A stretch of 64,000 nt of DNA, taken from assembly GCA_949987705.1 (NCBI GenBank), contig OX465282.1:81518070-81582069 (forward strand). Reading direction: 5' to 3'. The DNA is from Thereva unica (Eukaryota; Arthropoda; Insecta; Diptera; Therevidae). Below are positions 49,724 to 60,073 of the stretch, one piece after another (position 1 is the stretch's first letter; the number at the start of each line of letters is the position of its first letter). The notes beneath the pieces are model-generated. The model was not told where the DNA came from. It saw only the letters and a program-made list of their open reading frames with translations, and did not search any database. The translations under genes were made by a program, and so were the position numbers.

Positions 49724-50510
49724 ACATTTGGCTACAGGCGACACTTATCAGACTATTGCTTTCTCTTTTCGATTGGGTCGTTCTACGGTCTCCAAAATTG
49801 TGAAGGAAGTTTGCCAAGAAATTTGGAATATTCTACAACCAAAATATTTACCTAAACCTACGCTAGAGATGTGGAACAGAGCTGAGGAAGGATTTGCAGA
49901 ACTTTGGGGATTTCCAAACTGCGTTGGAAGCATAGATGGAAAACATGTCAAACTGAAATGCCCAATTAACAGTGGGTCGCAGTTTTTCTGTTATAAAATT
50001 TTTTTTTCGCTCGTTCTTCTAGCAGTAGTTGACCCATACTATAAGTTTATGGTAGTTGACATAGGAAGTTATGGACGTCACAGCGACAGCGGTATTTTCG
50101 AAAATTCACTTTTTTACCGAGAGTATATTGATGGAAAAACTATTCTACCGCCGAAACCACTGCCGGGTACAGACACCCCAGTTCCTCATGTTTTGGTTGG
50201 TGATGAAGGCTTTGCACTTCAAAGTTATTTAATGAGGCCATATCCTAAACAAGGAGTAATCAACAATGCACGAAAGAAACAATTCAATTTGCATCTCAGC
50301 CGAGCACGGCGTGTGGTGGAGAATGCATTTGGTATACTGGCCATGAAATGGCGGATATTTTTAAGACCTATAGAGGCAGATATTGAAACTGCGGATTATA
50401 TTGTAAAAGCAACTTGCTGTTTGCACAATGACATTATACAAAAGAATAATAACAGAGAGAAACTCAAGAAGAGCGCGAGCCTACGAGCGCATTTGTGGAT
50501 ACTACATTAA
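49724..50510 (+). CDS. Harbinger DDE transposase, exon 2 (frameshift near the end)
   Basis: After the acceptor TTTTCAG (49717-49723) the frame encodes HLATGDTYQTIAFSFRLGRS, VGSIDGKHVKLKCP (catalytic Asp), a central region with YGRHSDSGIFENSLFY, VLVGDEGFALQSYLMRP (second Asp), and RRVVENAFGILAMKWRIF (catalytic Glu). The DDE triad is complete. Near 50470 the frame slips: the current frame ends RAHLWILH, whereas a typical C-terminus (MQIRERFADYFQRIN) is encoded in another frame up to 50591. A single-base difference thus removes the C-terminus, unless it is a sequence error. The enzyme cuts at TWA sites. Confidence 0.88.
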
Positions 50511-50691
50511 CAAATCGAAGGCCGCCTAATGATGCAATGCAAATTCGCGAACGTTTTGCTGATTACTTTCAAAGAATAAACAACGCAACATAAAATAACA
50601 AATAAATGTAATATTATTTAAAAAAAAAACATAACTGTAATTTTAATTTTTCCGTTTATAATTAAATTGATTACAATAAAATGATACTTAC

Positions 50692-50830
50692 TTGTCATAT
50701 TGAGCTCTTGAGCTATCTCATCCCATGCTTCAGCCTTTTTCAAAACATTTTTATAATTTTCGTGGGAAGTATCAAACAAAAATCTGTATTTGCGGACATT
50801 TTCTATTAATATTTCGATTTTTCCACTCAT
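50692..50830 (-). CDS. Harbinger MADF-domain protein, exon 1
   Basis: The start is ATG 50830 (MSGKIEILIENVRKYRFLF). The helix pattern IENVRKYRFLFDTSHENYKN and KAEAWDEIAQELNMT are the first half of MADF. The exon ends at the donor ATGACAA|GTAAGT after 50692; joining to 49660 keeps frame through a Ser codon. The upstream Met residues in the same frame (to 50881) lack the pattern. Confidence 0.82.
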
Positions 50831-51265
50831 CTTGTCTGAAAGCGGCAAGGCGGTCATGCTAAAATTTGTAATTTTGTACAACCGGATCGCTTGTCGTCGC
50901 TACAAAGTCTAGCAGGCGGCGACAGACCGCCTGCTGTTTGACCGAGCTGATGCTAAGTTGTGTAATACAACTAGACCGCCAGACCGCCTCGGTCGTAGAT
51001 CGCTGCCCGCCGCGACAGACCGCTTTCTGTGTGCCCGAGCCTTTACTGTTTTTCTAAAAACAGAAATCGCGACGGTTTCGCGATTCAAACTAAGAAAACC
51101 TTATTTCTTGGAAAAATGTCCCTCCACATAAAATTTACTAGAGAAAACTGTTGATTTGGCAGTTCTCACGGGCAACTTTGACCTTCATTTCTGGTCGCAC
51201 GTTAAGTGCCTATTTAGCGTTTCTCACACCTGAAGTGAGCGCGCAAATTATCTTATCAGACAAAG

Positions 51266-51492
51266 GACTCATATTACCGGCACCGATTCGTCGTTCCCGT
51301 ACAGGGAAAATGTGCATGGTTGTAATAAACCGGTGCAATATGAGTTTTGGAATTTAATTTAAGTTTTGTACGTTTAATTTATTAAACTTGGACTTTTTGT
51401 TGGACCTTGAAAATGTTTGAGCAACGTGATTTTATTGTTTAGGCAAAAGGGCCAATTTTTGGGAGAGTTTGGCGAATATTTGGTTCACAACA
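51266..51492 (+). repeat. ~227 bp repeat (copy A), also at 15686-15912 (-)
   Basis: It matches 61663-61889 almost exactly and 15686-15912 in inverted orientation. It lies beyond the Harbinger element in copy A. No coding function is visible. Confidence 0.7.
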
Positions 51493-51869
51493 GAATAATG
51501 AAAGCTTGTCTAGGCAATCTGAAACTACACTAAGTATTTTGCTGTGGTTGTGATCGCAGGAGCTACCTTCTGAGTTATTTTCGGGAGATTAATGGACTTT
51601 GCCTTATTAAATGCTTTTGCTATGCGAGATGAATTGTAAAATTATTTTAACTGCAAGATATTTTAGAAAAGGACTTCATAAATAAAACAATTTATTTTTA
51701 AAGAATTTTCATTAATTATTTTCATTTTGCTTTACGTTTTTAACGCACTGATTTCAATTTTGTATCTACTAAAACTAACGCAGCTTCTTGTATATCTTCA
51801 GTCTATTTTTTTAGCAATTGATTGCATAATTAATGCTGTTGAAGATAACCCGCGGCTTTTTCAAGAAAA

Positions 51870-52564
51870 ACTTTTCTTCTATTTTTTTGAAGCCTGTTTT
51901 TTTCTTCGATTTCATTCCTGAAGAAGACGTCATTTCATCAGTCATTAACGCTTGCGGAGCTTCACCGGACTCGTCTTATAGTTGAATGGGATCTTCTCTC
52001 CTTGTTGATGATAATGATGGGCTGGGTTCACTTTCATCAAATGCAATCTCAATTATATTTTCAAGAGTAGGTAATGACTCGTAATTACTTTTTGTGTTAC
52101 TAAAATAAAAAAAAGTATATTCGAAAAAACTTAAAAAAATTAGCAGCTCTTCATAAGAAGCTCACTTCCAGACCGCATATTTTTCATTTTACTGATAGTA
52201 CGGGAGGTAGCGTCACAAAACGTGTTTCATTGGATCGTGGCTGAAAATTTGTGGGATTGTAGTACCTGAGGCATCCAAAGCGAAAGGCAAAAGTGCGCCA
52301 TGCGAATCTGTAAAGTTCGTCCTTGAGATGCCGGTAAACAGGGCAAATATAGAAGGGGACATGTTTCATGGGGTCGCGACTGAAATGTTGTCAGAACTAT
52401 TGTTTATGTTCCTATAAACATGAAAAAGTATGTCCGCCACTTACCTTGCTTACTTAACCCACGTCCGCCAATTTTTAAATGTTGCTAAAAAAATTAGGGG
52501 GTTGATCGTTTGGATCGTCGACGGACTGTGTGAATTTGGAATGTTTATGTTTCAAATAAAATTC
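51870..52564. other. Spacer between the two duplication copies; possible protein relic
   Basis: Copy A ends and copy B has not begun. The minus strand between about 52110 and 51870 reads NYESLPTLENIIEIAFDE, then EAPQALMTDEMTSSSGMKSK and KTGFKKIEEK, with one stop between; the composition is protein-like, acidic then basic, but I recognise no family. The part near 52180-52370 has an unidentified ORF. The remainder holds no TIRs or known repeats. Confidence 0.4.
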
Positions 52565-53540
52565 AGACAGATTCACATCTGTTGCAAAACAAATTGGTAA
52601 TCAGAATTAGTTTGCCCATCTTCAATTTGCCCAAACTACGTTACTTATATATTTTGGTGCTACCCAATGCACACCGGGAAAGGACGTTGGTTAGTACCGG
52701 ACGTCGGTCACTCACACATAGCCATACACTACCCCACTCAAGTCTACACGCTACTCAATTACCAGAGTACACACTCCTTCGCTAAAATAACGGATAACCT
52801 AAATGGGTCCACCTACATTGGCGAACTAAATACACCACTGTCCCAGGCCGGCCTCACGAAAGACTGTACCTAGAAAATGCTGCTAAACCCGTTGGGGGAA
52901 AAAGTGCCCAAAATCGAATGCCCACTGAGAGCCCATATACCCCCGAAAAATTTACTAATTAGAATGGATAGACCTAATACATGGTTATTCTCATTCACGA
53001 ACCCTCAAGCCGACATAACGTGCAACCGAACAGCTGGGTATCCTAACTCTAACCCAGCCATGTAAGCTACAGATCCAGGAACACATCTTATACCACCAAG
53101 GGGCCGTAGGGCGACCGCTATCATTCGTACAACCTCACTACTTCCGGTTGAACAACCCCAAACTGACAAGCCTCAACAGTACCACTCTATCTACGATTAA
53201 ATCCCATGGAATCCACAATTCGACGCAGTTAGTGCTGGAACGAGGAGCATACGACACGTGGCACCAAAGTACGGCACCATTGTATAAAATCTTAGATCAG
53301 TTGAATCAGCTGGAGCAAAATAGGTAGCACCCAAAACACTACCCGTGGTCGCTGACTTCAATATCGCTCAGTAGCCTGATCCTCACCCTACTCGTATTGT
53401 ACGCACTGTTCCGGATATTGAAGGTAACAAAAAAAATGTTTGGGGAAAAACAACTGTACAAACAGGGACGGATGATCGGCAGGAAACGGCACATACCCGG
53501 GACAATACCCCAAGTCTGCCTACATGACACTACCTAGGGC
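52565..53540 (+). pseudogene. Errantivirus-type env relic (copy B)
   Basis: It lacks the furin site and fusion-peptide half because the duplication starts downstream of it. It shares the TAG codons of copy A (52871-52873 and 53325-53327). It also carries its own 22 bp deletion near 53023, causing a frame change. The anchor segment is at about 53385-53420. The gene is dead. Confidence 0.8.
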
Positions 53541-54115
53541 CGTTCAATTAGTAGGCGAAAGAACTTTATACTAAAATCAAAAAGAATTCCACAATACAGC
53601 AAAAAAAAAATATATAATAGTAATAAACTTAAAAAGAAAAAGCAAAAATAAGTAAGTAAAATAAAATATAGTTACGCTAATTAAGAAAAATTAGATGTAA
53701 GCAAAATGTCGAAAGAACAAAATAAACAAAATTTACCAAAACAAAATAAACTAAGAAAAATTAGATGTAAGCAAAATGCCGAAAGAAGAAAGAGAGAAAA
53801 ATCCACAATACCGCAAAAGTAAACATAGCATTGAATGTTTGAAACTAAGAAAAATTAGATGTAAGGAAAATGTAGAAAGAAGAAAAAGAGAGAAGTGCCA
53901 TAAATAATCTAACTAAAAAGCATTTTTTAAAAGTCAATTTAGAAGAAATACGGTATGAAAAGTAGTAGAAATTAAAGCAAACCAAATTCCACAAATCCAC
54001 AATGCTCTATTCGTTTGGCTAAAAGGTACAATTAAATAAAATACTCGCATTATCTTTTCAAATTTAAATAAAATGTTTCTTTTTATTTCTTTTTGAGCTT
54101 ACATTCGTACAAATA
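53541..54115 (+). repeat. A-rich tandem-repeat region downstream of env (copy B)
   Basis: Counterpart of 32677-33255, with the same three 'taagaaaaattagatgtaag' units and AATAAA signals. Confidence 0.6.
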
Positions 54116-54121
54116 AAAAAC

Positions 54122-54480
54122 CTACAAACTAACTACAAATAAGAACAACCGAGTCGCTGTCGCCATTGCGGCGGAATAACGCCATATCCAATAGGTCTTC
54201 CCGCGCCGTCCAACATAAACCCGGGCCCCTCGAAAATGCAAGGCTATGCCCGGGTTGTGGAAAAAGTCCAGCCCCAACAGGACGTCCTCTTCTAACTCCT
54301 CCTCGTTTACCACTACAAAACTCTGGAGGAGCTCCTGCCCCTGAACCCTTATACGGAGGTCCCGCACAAGTCCCACGATTTTGATCAGGGTCCCGTTCAC
54401 AGCATATAAAGTGAAGTCCCCGGGATAAGGGATAACACCAAATGGCCCAGAACAGGACGCCCGACTTAACTTAAAGGATT
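54122..54480 (-). pseudogene. Aspartic protease C-terminal half (copy B)
   Basis: The frame is open from about 54475 (LSRASCSGPFGVIPYPGDF, LYAVNGTLIKIVGLVRDL) through VVVNEEELEEDVLLGLDFF to the end. In copy A two bases are missing and the frame breaks. The N-terminal half with the DCG active-site variant lies at 58993-59604. A stretch beyond GLDFFHNPGIALHF is a non-conserved tail ending in a hydrophobic run. Confidence 0.65.
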
Positions 54481-54972
54481 ATTTAAAAAAAGGAAAAAAA
54501 AAATCAAATATATAAAAAAAAACACAAATTAATTTATATTAATTATATTAACTTTATTCAAAAAGAAAGATTTCGCGGTTGAGCTTCAGCTCAACTTTCC
54601 CGCTCCGAATTCAAATTCAGACTGTTACAATTATTTTAAGTTTTCTTTTGCAAGGTTCTTATTATTATTATTGCTAGTACAATAATTTGCATGATCGTCA
54701 GTTTTACTGTGATCATGTCTCGTTTCTAAGAAATGGTACCATGGGAACATTAAATGGAATTATTAAAGAATTTAAATTCAATACTTTTGTTTTGTCTTGA
54801 GGAGTTTAAATTTAGTCATGATGATTTCTTTAATTTTGTTATAACAAAATTATTTTTCATTAAAACAATATTAATTATTATTGGGAACTTTAATAATCAA
54901 TTTGGAGGAGATGATTGAGAATATTTGTCAATGATATCCTCCAAATTGATGTTAGATCCACTTTGGGATATA

Positions 54973-55718
54973 CAGTGGTGAACAAAAGTCAACGTACACC
55001 ATATAAAATAGCAGAAATCGGTTAAGTATGGTATAAATAAAAAATTGTGAAATTGCAAAATAAACATAATCTGTTGTACAAAAACATTTCATTAAAAGTT
55101 TATAACATTTCACTATTTACAAAAAAAAATTAACGAAAAACTAAAATTTCTACCGAAAACAAAGAACAAAAGTCTACGTACAGATACGACTCTTTATATT
55201 AGTTGGTTTATTTTAATTAATATTAATATGTTGTTGGCCCGCCTTTCGCTGTAATTACAGCTTTCATCCTGTTTGGCATAGAATGGACAAGATTTTGCGT
55301 CATTTCTGGTTTTATTTTGGCCCATTCCTTACGCAAGGCGGTTTTGAGGTCTTCTTTATTTTTGATGGTGTGTTTTCGGACTCTACGCTCCAGATAATCG
55401 CATCCCATTCTATGCCAAACAGGATGAAAGCTGTAATTACAGCGAAAGGCGGGCCAACAACATATTAATATTAATTAAAATAAACCAACTAATATAAAGA
55501 GTCGTATCTGTACGTAGACTTTTGTTCTTTGTTTTCGGTAGAAATTTTAGTTTTTCGTTAAATTTTTTTTGTAAATAGTGAAATGTTATAAACTTTTAAT
55601 GAAATGTTTTTGTACAACAGATTATGTTTATTTTGCAATTTCACAATTTTTTATTTATACCATACTTAACCGATTTCTGCTATTTTATATGGTGTACGTT
55701 GACTTTTGTTCACCACTG
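54973..55718. mobile_element. Tc1-derived fold-back element (near-perfect 746 bp hairpin)
   Basis: Two 314 bp arms (54973-55286 and 55405-55718) are inverted copies of each other with very few differences, separated by a 118 bp spacer. The ends read CAGTGGTGAACAAAAG. TA flanks both sides, and copy A retains the uninterrupted site (34102-34112). Each arm encodes the same Tc1-type transposase C-terminus (SMPNRMKAVITAKGGPTTY); on the minus strand the spacer adds the preceding part (TALRKEWAKIKPEMTQNL). The centre is thus built from the 3' end of a transposase gene, with no catalytic residues. It is non-autonomous. Confidence 0.93.
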
Positions 55719-55719
55719 T

Positions 55720-56390
55720 AACTCCTCCCCTCCTGGTTTTTGGATTCTCCTGAATCCTGTTTTTTATCTTTATTTTAATATTCTTTTGTTTGCAATATAT
55801 AAAGATTACAAATATGATTATTGCAAAAACTATTAATGAACTTAAACTGTAGTTAATGATTATATGATATTTGATTTCCTTTATGTTCCAGATATTCTTA
55901 GTATTGTTCAATTCAATTTCATCAAATTTTATTTCTTCATATTTATATGTACTATTTTCATATTTTGGAATTACGAATGTTTCTTTAAATATAGTTAATC
56001 TATTACTGAAATCTTTGTTATTAATTCTAACGGTACAATTACTAAAGTTTATAAAATAATTTCCTTTAAGTGACAGAATTCTTTCATCACAAGTACTTTT
56101 TAGCTTTCCTACTTCGATATTATTTATAATTATTATATTATCCTCAATTAGTAGAATTTCTTCTTTTCTATTATTAATAAATCGGCAGTTCCCTATATTT
56201 ATGCAATTTCTACTTTCTTTTAATTCTCTAAGCGATTTACCTTCGAAGTACATATGTGTAAATTCGTCCGTTATGTCGTATTATATATTCCGTCCATTAA
56301 AAATTGCCGTTTTTTGATATTTAATTATAGGGAGTGTAATTATCGTAGAACCTTGTGTCAAAGTAAAAACCATTTTTTGTTAATAACAAA
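55720..56390 (-). pseudogene. Short errantivirus-type env relic (copy B)
   Basis: This is the counterpart of 34034-34772. The main frame (56253-55724) is open in B from MYFEGKSLRELKES to the membrane segment and cytoplasmic tail, then runs into the Tc1-type hairpin. The hairpin cuts the last ~25 residues. A stop near 56280 separates the first ~30 residues. Confidence 0.6.
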
Positions 56391-56489
56391 AAAACTGAGG
56401 GTGCCACGATAAAACGAAAAAAACCATTAAAATTAGAAAAAATCGGAGCTCAAAAAAGTGCAAACGAATAAGAATGTATTTTTTTAAAG

Positions 56490-57122
56490 TCAAGATTTGT
56501 AGAACGTAATTATTCCACAGTGTCCCGTTTCTTTTTTATGGAACATTGCTATTTGCTTCTTTAATTCCTCGTCGTTCTCTATATCCTTTGCAAAATGACT
56601 ACACTTGACGAATTTTATGATTTCCCGATTTGGGTATAATTCTTTTAATTTTTCTTGTAGTTTATTATAATCTCCATCACTTAATTCTGTGTATATTCCT
56701 ATTCTGCCCTTTTCGATATATCTCCGAAAAATATCAGTTTCTTGTTCTATGTCGTTTTTCTCTATAAATATTCTTCTGTTATTAAAAATTTTTATAAATT
56801 CTTTTTGTTTTTCTTCGACAAACATTATTTGTTGCTTAAATCTATTAACCACTGTTTCTAACAGGGGTATATGATTACTGAGTTCTTCTTCCTGGGAGTG
56901 GGTGGTCTGTATTTCACCCGATCCTTGTGGGATAATACTAGAATTTCCTGTGTCTGGTTGGTTTTCCGTATTTTCTTCTAAAGAATTAATATTCATTTCA
57001 TTATTATTCATATCTTCGACTGTATTGTCAAAGGATTTATTTTTATGATTCCTTGTTTTACACTTGTTTGCCTCGACTGAATTAATTTCGTTAGTTTCTG
57101 AATTTATACGACTGAGGAAATC
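56490..57122 (-). pseudogene. Errantivirus-type Pol, spacer and integrase finger (copy B)
   Basis: Counterpart of 34883-35520 in copy A. It is cut off from RNase H by a G-to-A type nonsense change at about 57129 (TAG in B where A has an open codon). It contains an Asn/Glu-rich spacer and ends with FHKKETGHCGIITF, the start of the integrase zinc finger. Confidence 0.75.
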
Positions 57123-57128
57123 AGCGAC

Positions 57129-58330
57129 TTAGTTGTCTTTTCCCTTAATATAATCAATTTTTGTATCATACTCGCCTAATTGGATTAACCACCTCTGTAA
57201 GCGAGGGTTAATATCCTTGCCAGTATGCTTTGCTTGCAACCATTTAATGGGTTGATGGTCTGTTTGCAAATCGAATTCTTTACCGAAAATATAGGGTCGG
57301 AAATACTTGGTTCCCCAAACGATGGCAAGCAATTCCTTTTCAATAGTTGAATAGTTCTTTTCGTGATCATTTAGCGTCCTAGAGGCGTAACATATGGGGT
57401 GTCCCTCTTGTGTTAGGACGGCTCCGATTGCTAAGTTACCGGCATCTGTGATAAGTTTAAATCTCTTATTGAAGTTAGGGTATCTCAATATAGGGTGGCT
57501 GGTAACCAATTCTTTAAGCTGTTCAAAAGCCGCGATGTAACTAGGGTCATTTGGGTTTATTTTGCTCCCCTTTTGAAAATACTTAACCATTGGACCTGCT
57601 ACCCTGGCATAATCCTTCACGAATTTCCGGTAATATCCGGTTATTCCCAGAAAGGATTTTATCTGCTTTGTGGTAGTTGGCAATTTCAATTTTTGAATTG
57701 TCTCTATTTTGTTGGGGTTTGGTTTAATACCTTCAGGCGTTAAAATGTGGCCAAGGAATTCTGTTTCCTTATTGAGAAAATTACATTTATCGATCTGGAT
57801 CTTTAGCCCAGCTTCTCTTAATTTGTCAAAGATTTTTTTTATGCTAGTCAGGTGTCTAAATACACGACGCATATTTTGTTAATATATTCACGTAGCACCG
57901 AATTCATTAACCTTTGGAAGGTCGATGGGGCGTTTTTTAGACCGAATGGCATTCTCAGGTACTCGTAATGCCCGAAAGGTGTTGAGAATGCCGTTTTCTT
58001 TATATCAGATTCTTTCATTGGGATCTGGTGAAAACCTTTTGCCAGATCCAGTGTTGTAAAATAATGGGATAGGCCAAGTTTATTCAACAGGGTTTCTATG
58101 TTGGGAATGGGAAATTTATCGTCTACAGTGACTTCATTAAGTTTCCTGTAGTCGACGACAATCCTCCATTTTTTCTGTCCGGAATTGTGAGTTTTTTTGG
58201 GGACGATCCATAATGGACTATTGTAGGGTGACTTGCTTTCTCTAATTATCCCTTGTCTGAGTTTAATTTCAGGAGATGAAGTCAATCTATCTCCCTCCTT
58301 AAAAAATAAATCTTGATTGTGTTTAAGCAA
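57129..58330 (-). pseudogene. Errantivirus-type Pol: RT and RNase H (copy B)
   Basis: The upstream frame (58330-57848) has RT fingers and palm: [57 protein letters not shown]. It stops just after VVYLD, where the catalytic YLDD should be. The downstream frame (57872-57129) resumes at KKIFDKLREAGLKIQI, then RT thumb and RNase H (FKLITDAGNLAIGAVL, LQTDHQPIKWL). A deletion of roughly 35-40 bases at 57850-57872 removes the second catalytic Asp. Another deletion shortens the segment before [11 protein letters not shown]. Confidence 0.82.
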
Positions 58331-58666
58331 ACTTATTATTTTATTCCTTTCTTCTGTTTGAAGCGAACTTAATATTTCTACTGGGCTTTTTTTTTATTAA
58401 CTGATATCCAAAAATTTCGGTTTGTATCTAGTCACTGACTATATTTGCACTTTATCAATTCAACTTTTTTGTTTCTGTTCCACCAATTAACTTTTTCTTC
58501 TGATGTTTGATTTTCAAAAAAAAAAAAAACAACGTTATTTAATTGACACGGTAAAGTGCTTAACGATTAAATTATTTATCGATAGGCTGTGTTCAGTCTT
58601 ATAAGTGTTTCCTAAAAAATATAAATATTATCAAATAATAAAATAGATATTTCCAAACATACTTAC

Positions 58667-58722
58667 CTTAAAATAGTTCCCGTGTCCCTCCGGTCAAAGG
58701 TAAACAGCCGGCAGTATCCATC
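58667..58722 (-). other. Putative 56 bp exon of a spliced transcript (copy B)
   Basis: It is bounded by a consensus acceptor (TTTCATTTTAG) and donor (TTTAAG|GTAAGT) on the minus strand. It would follow the exon at 58779-58830. Joined with the previous exons from the ATG at 58907 it would end in TAA, so the coding potential is at most a ~40-codon peptide; a non-coding 3' exon is equally possible. Confidence 0.45.
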
Positions 58723-58778
58723 CTAAAATGAAAACAAAATCACCACAAAGAAATAATTTTTACAAAAAAACCACTCAC

Positions 58779-58830
58779 CTGACAACACTGAAGCTCCACC
58801 GCAACATAACCCATAGCTCCCACCAGGACC
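58779..58830 (-). other. Putative 52 bp exon of a spliced transcript (copy B)
   Basis: It is flanked by an acceptor with a pyrimidine tract (TATTTTTCAG) and a donor (GTCAG|GTGAGT). In copy A the donor GT is AT (about 36427), so splicing would be lost there. Its sequence is GC-rich relative to the flanking introns. Confidence 0.45.
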
Positions 58831-58894
58831 CTGAAAAATATACGTAAAATTAATTAAAAATAAAATACAAAAACCCCAAAAAAACATAACTCAC

Positions 58895-59607
58895 CCAGCG
58901 ATGACATGTCAAATGTCAAACAACACAAACACAAAGGGAAAACACAACTTGCAGCAGAGTTCTGCGATTCCCCACCAGGTTCCACTGACGCATTACAGAT
59001 CCCGAAGCTCCCCACCAGGTTCCACTGACGCATTACAGTGGAGCAAATAAATACCAGAACGCGTAGACCAAAAGCTCAAATCTGTTAGATCCACTTTGGG
59101 ATATAACTCCCGCATAACCGATAGGGCGCACCCGCAATCCAGAGCGCCCTGCAGACGCATGGAAAAGTCCACCAAGGTGACCCCCACGTAGTAGGCGGGG
59201 AAAGCACCCAAGCGCGATGGCCCCACGAAAGGAGCCGCTTCCACTGATGTAGATGGCGTTGGGGCTAGGGGCGATGGCGACGGCTCGGGGACGGATGAGC
59301 GTTGGTTTGGGCAGTCCTCCGCCTTGTGTCCAAAAACACCACACAGGAAACAACTGCCCCATGCCCTCCTGGGCAAACGACAAATGGATGCGAAGTGACC
59401 TCTGCGCCCACAATTGTAACATTTGGCGGAAGCAGCCGCAGGCCCCATCCGAACCGAATTAGAAGGGCCCGTAGTTTCAAACTGCCTTGGTAGCCCCCCT
59501 ACTCGACCATCACGCCAGCCCCCATGGCCTCCACGCCAACCACCTAGACCACCTCCATTTAGCGTTATCGCTTTCCACAACGCCTCGAAATTCCTGCAAT
59601 CCATAGG
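58895..59607 (-). other. Putative gag-containing exon (copy B)
   Basis: The acceptor GTTTTTAG precedes CCTATGGATTGC, so the exon starts at 59607, three bases before the gag-protease ATG. It ends at the donor CGCTGG|GTGAGT after 58895. A leader exon would end at the donor CATTG|GTGAGT after 59696. Together four junctions fit GT-AG consensus in one orientation. Confidence 0.5.
58993..59604 (-). CDS. Gag-protease ORF with two CCHC knuckles (copy B)
   Basis: 203 codons, nearly identical to 36647-37258. The RG/GG-rich start (GGLGGWRGGHGGWRDGRVGG) resembles RNA-binding RGG boxes. Zinc knuckles CYNCGRRGHFASIC and CFLCGVFGHKAEDC follow, then a Pro/Ser linker and a retropepsin start LQGALDCGCALSVM. 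The protease active site has Cys for Ser/Thr (DCG), and its C-terminal half is separated by the errantivirus insertion. It may be the nucleocapsid-protease part of a gag whose capsid was lost or sits in an upstream exon. Confidence 0.65.
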   Translation of the reverse strand: MDCRNFEALWKAITLNGGGLGGWRGGHGGWRDGRVGGLPRQFETTGPSNSVRMGPAAASAKCYNCGRRGHFASICRLPRRAWGSCFLCGVFGHKAEDCPNQRSSVPEPSPSPLAPTPSTSVEAAPFVGPSRLGAFPAYYVGVTLVDFSMRLQGALDCGCALSVMRELYPKVDLTDLSFWSTRSGIYLLHCNASVEPGGELRDL

Positions 59608-59824
59608 CTAAAAACAAAAAAAAAGTTTTTTATTAAAACCAGAATCCCCATTGGTCGAGACACCTAATATAAAATAACACCAAGCCCCAACTCACCAATG
59701 AAAATAGGAAACACGTACGAAACAGAATAACGCTAGGAAACACGTCAAGTCCAACACAAGAAATTTAGGAACTAAAGTTGAACACCCTCAACACAAAGTC
59801 GACACAGTAGTGCAACAAAGGTTA

Positions 59825-60073
59825 GCTTTAAATTAATTTACTTTAAATTAATCCTTTACTTTCAATTCCTCTTCACAATACTTTAGAATCCACAATACTT
59901 TAAAATTATTTCTTTGCAATACTTTAAATTAATCCTTTACTTTCAATTCCTCTCCACAATACTTTGAATCCACAATACTTTAAAATTATTTCTTCGCAAT
60001 ACTTTAAATTAATCTTTTACTTTCAATTCCTCTTCACAATACTTGAGAATCCACAATACATACTTTAAAATTA
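59825..60073 (-). repeat. ~80 bp AT-rich tandem repeats, LTR-like (copy B)
   Basis: Counterpart of 37490-37724. The last unit has a small 'atacat' duplication (60054-60064) absent in copy A, which lets the coiled-coil ORF read on into the repeat. Confidence 0.75.

Larger units (their letters stand above)
39094..51042 (+). mobile_element. PIF/Harbinger element, with nested LINE and BEL/Pao
   Basis: Terminal inverted repeats of at least 45 bp (39094-39138 and 50998-51042) are identical and begin AGGCTCGGGCACACAG. TTA target duplications lie at 39091-39093 and 51043-51045. The duplicated block B keeps the empty site, a single TTA at 61440-61442, giving direct proof of both ends. Without the nested LINE and its duplicate (39813-49127), the element is about 2.6 kb. 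It has a two-exon DDE transposase (+) and a two-exon MADF-domain protein (-) in the usual divergent Harbinger pair. Confidence 0.95.
31682..51869. repeat. Copy A of a direct tandem duplication (interrupted by Harbinger)
   Basis: Bases 31682-39093 plus 51046-51869 match copy B (52565-62266) closely. Copy A lacks 741 bp of pol present in B (57688-58428; junction at 36080/36081 with a shared TC) and carries the Harbinger element at 39094-51042. Both copies share the in-frame stops of the env relic, so they derive from one already-dead sequence. Confidence 0.9.

Noticed and set aside
55223..55468. Two overlapping 61-codon ORFs in the hairpin as separate small genes
   Set aside because: Both encode the same Tc1 transposase C-terminus because the arms are mirror copies; there is no catalytic domain.
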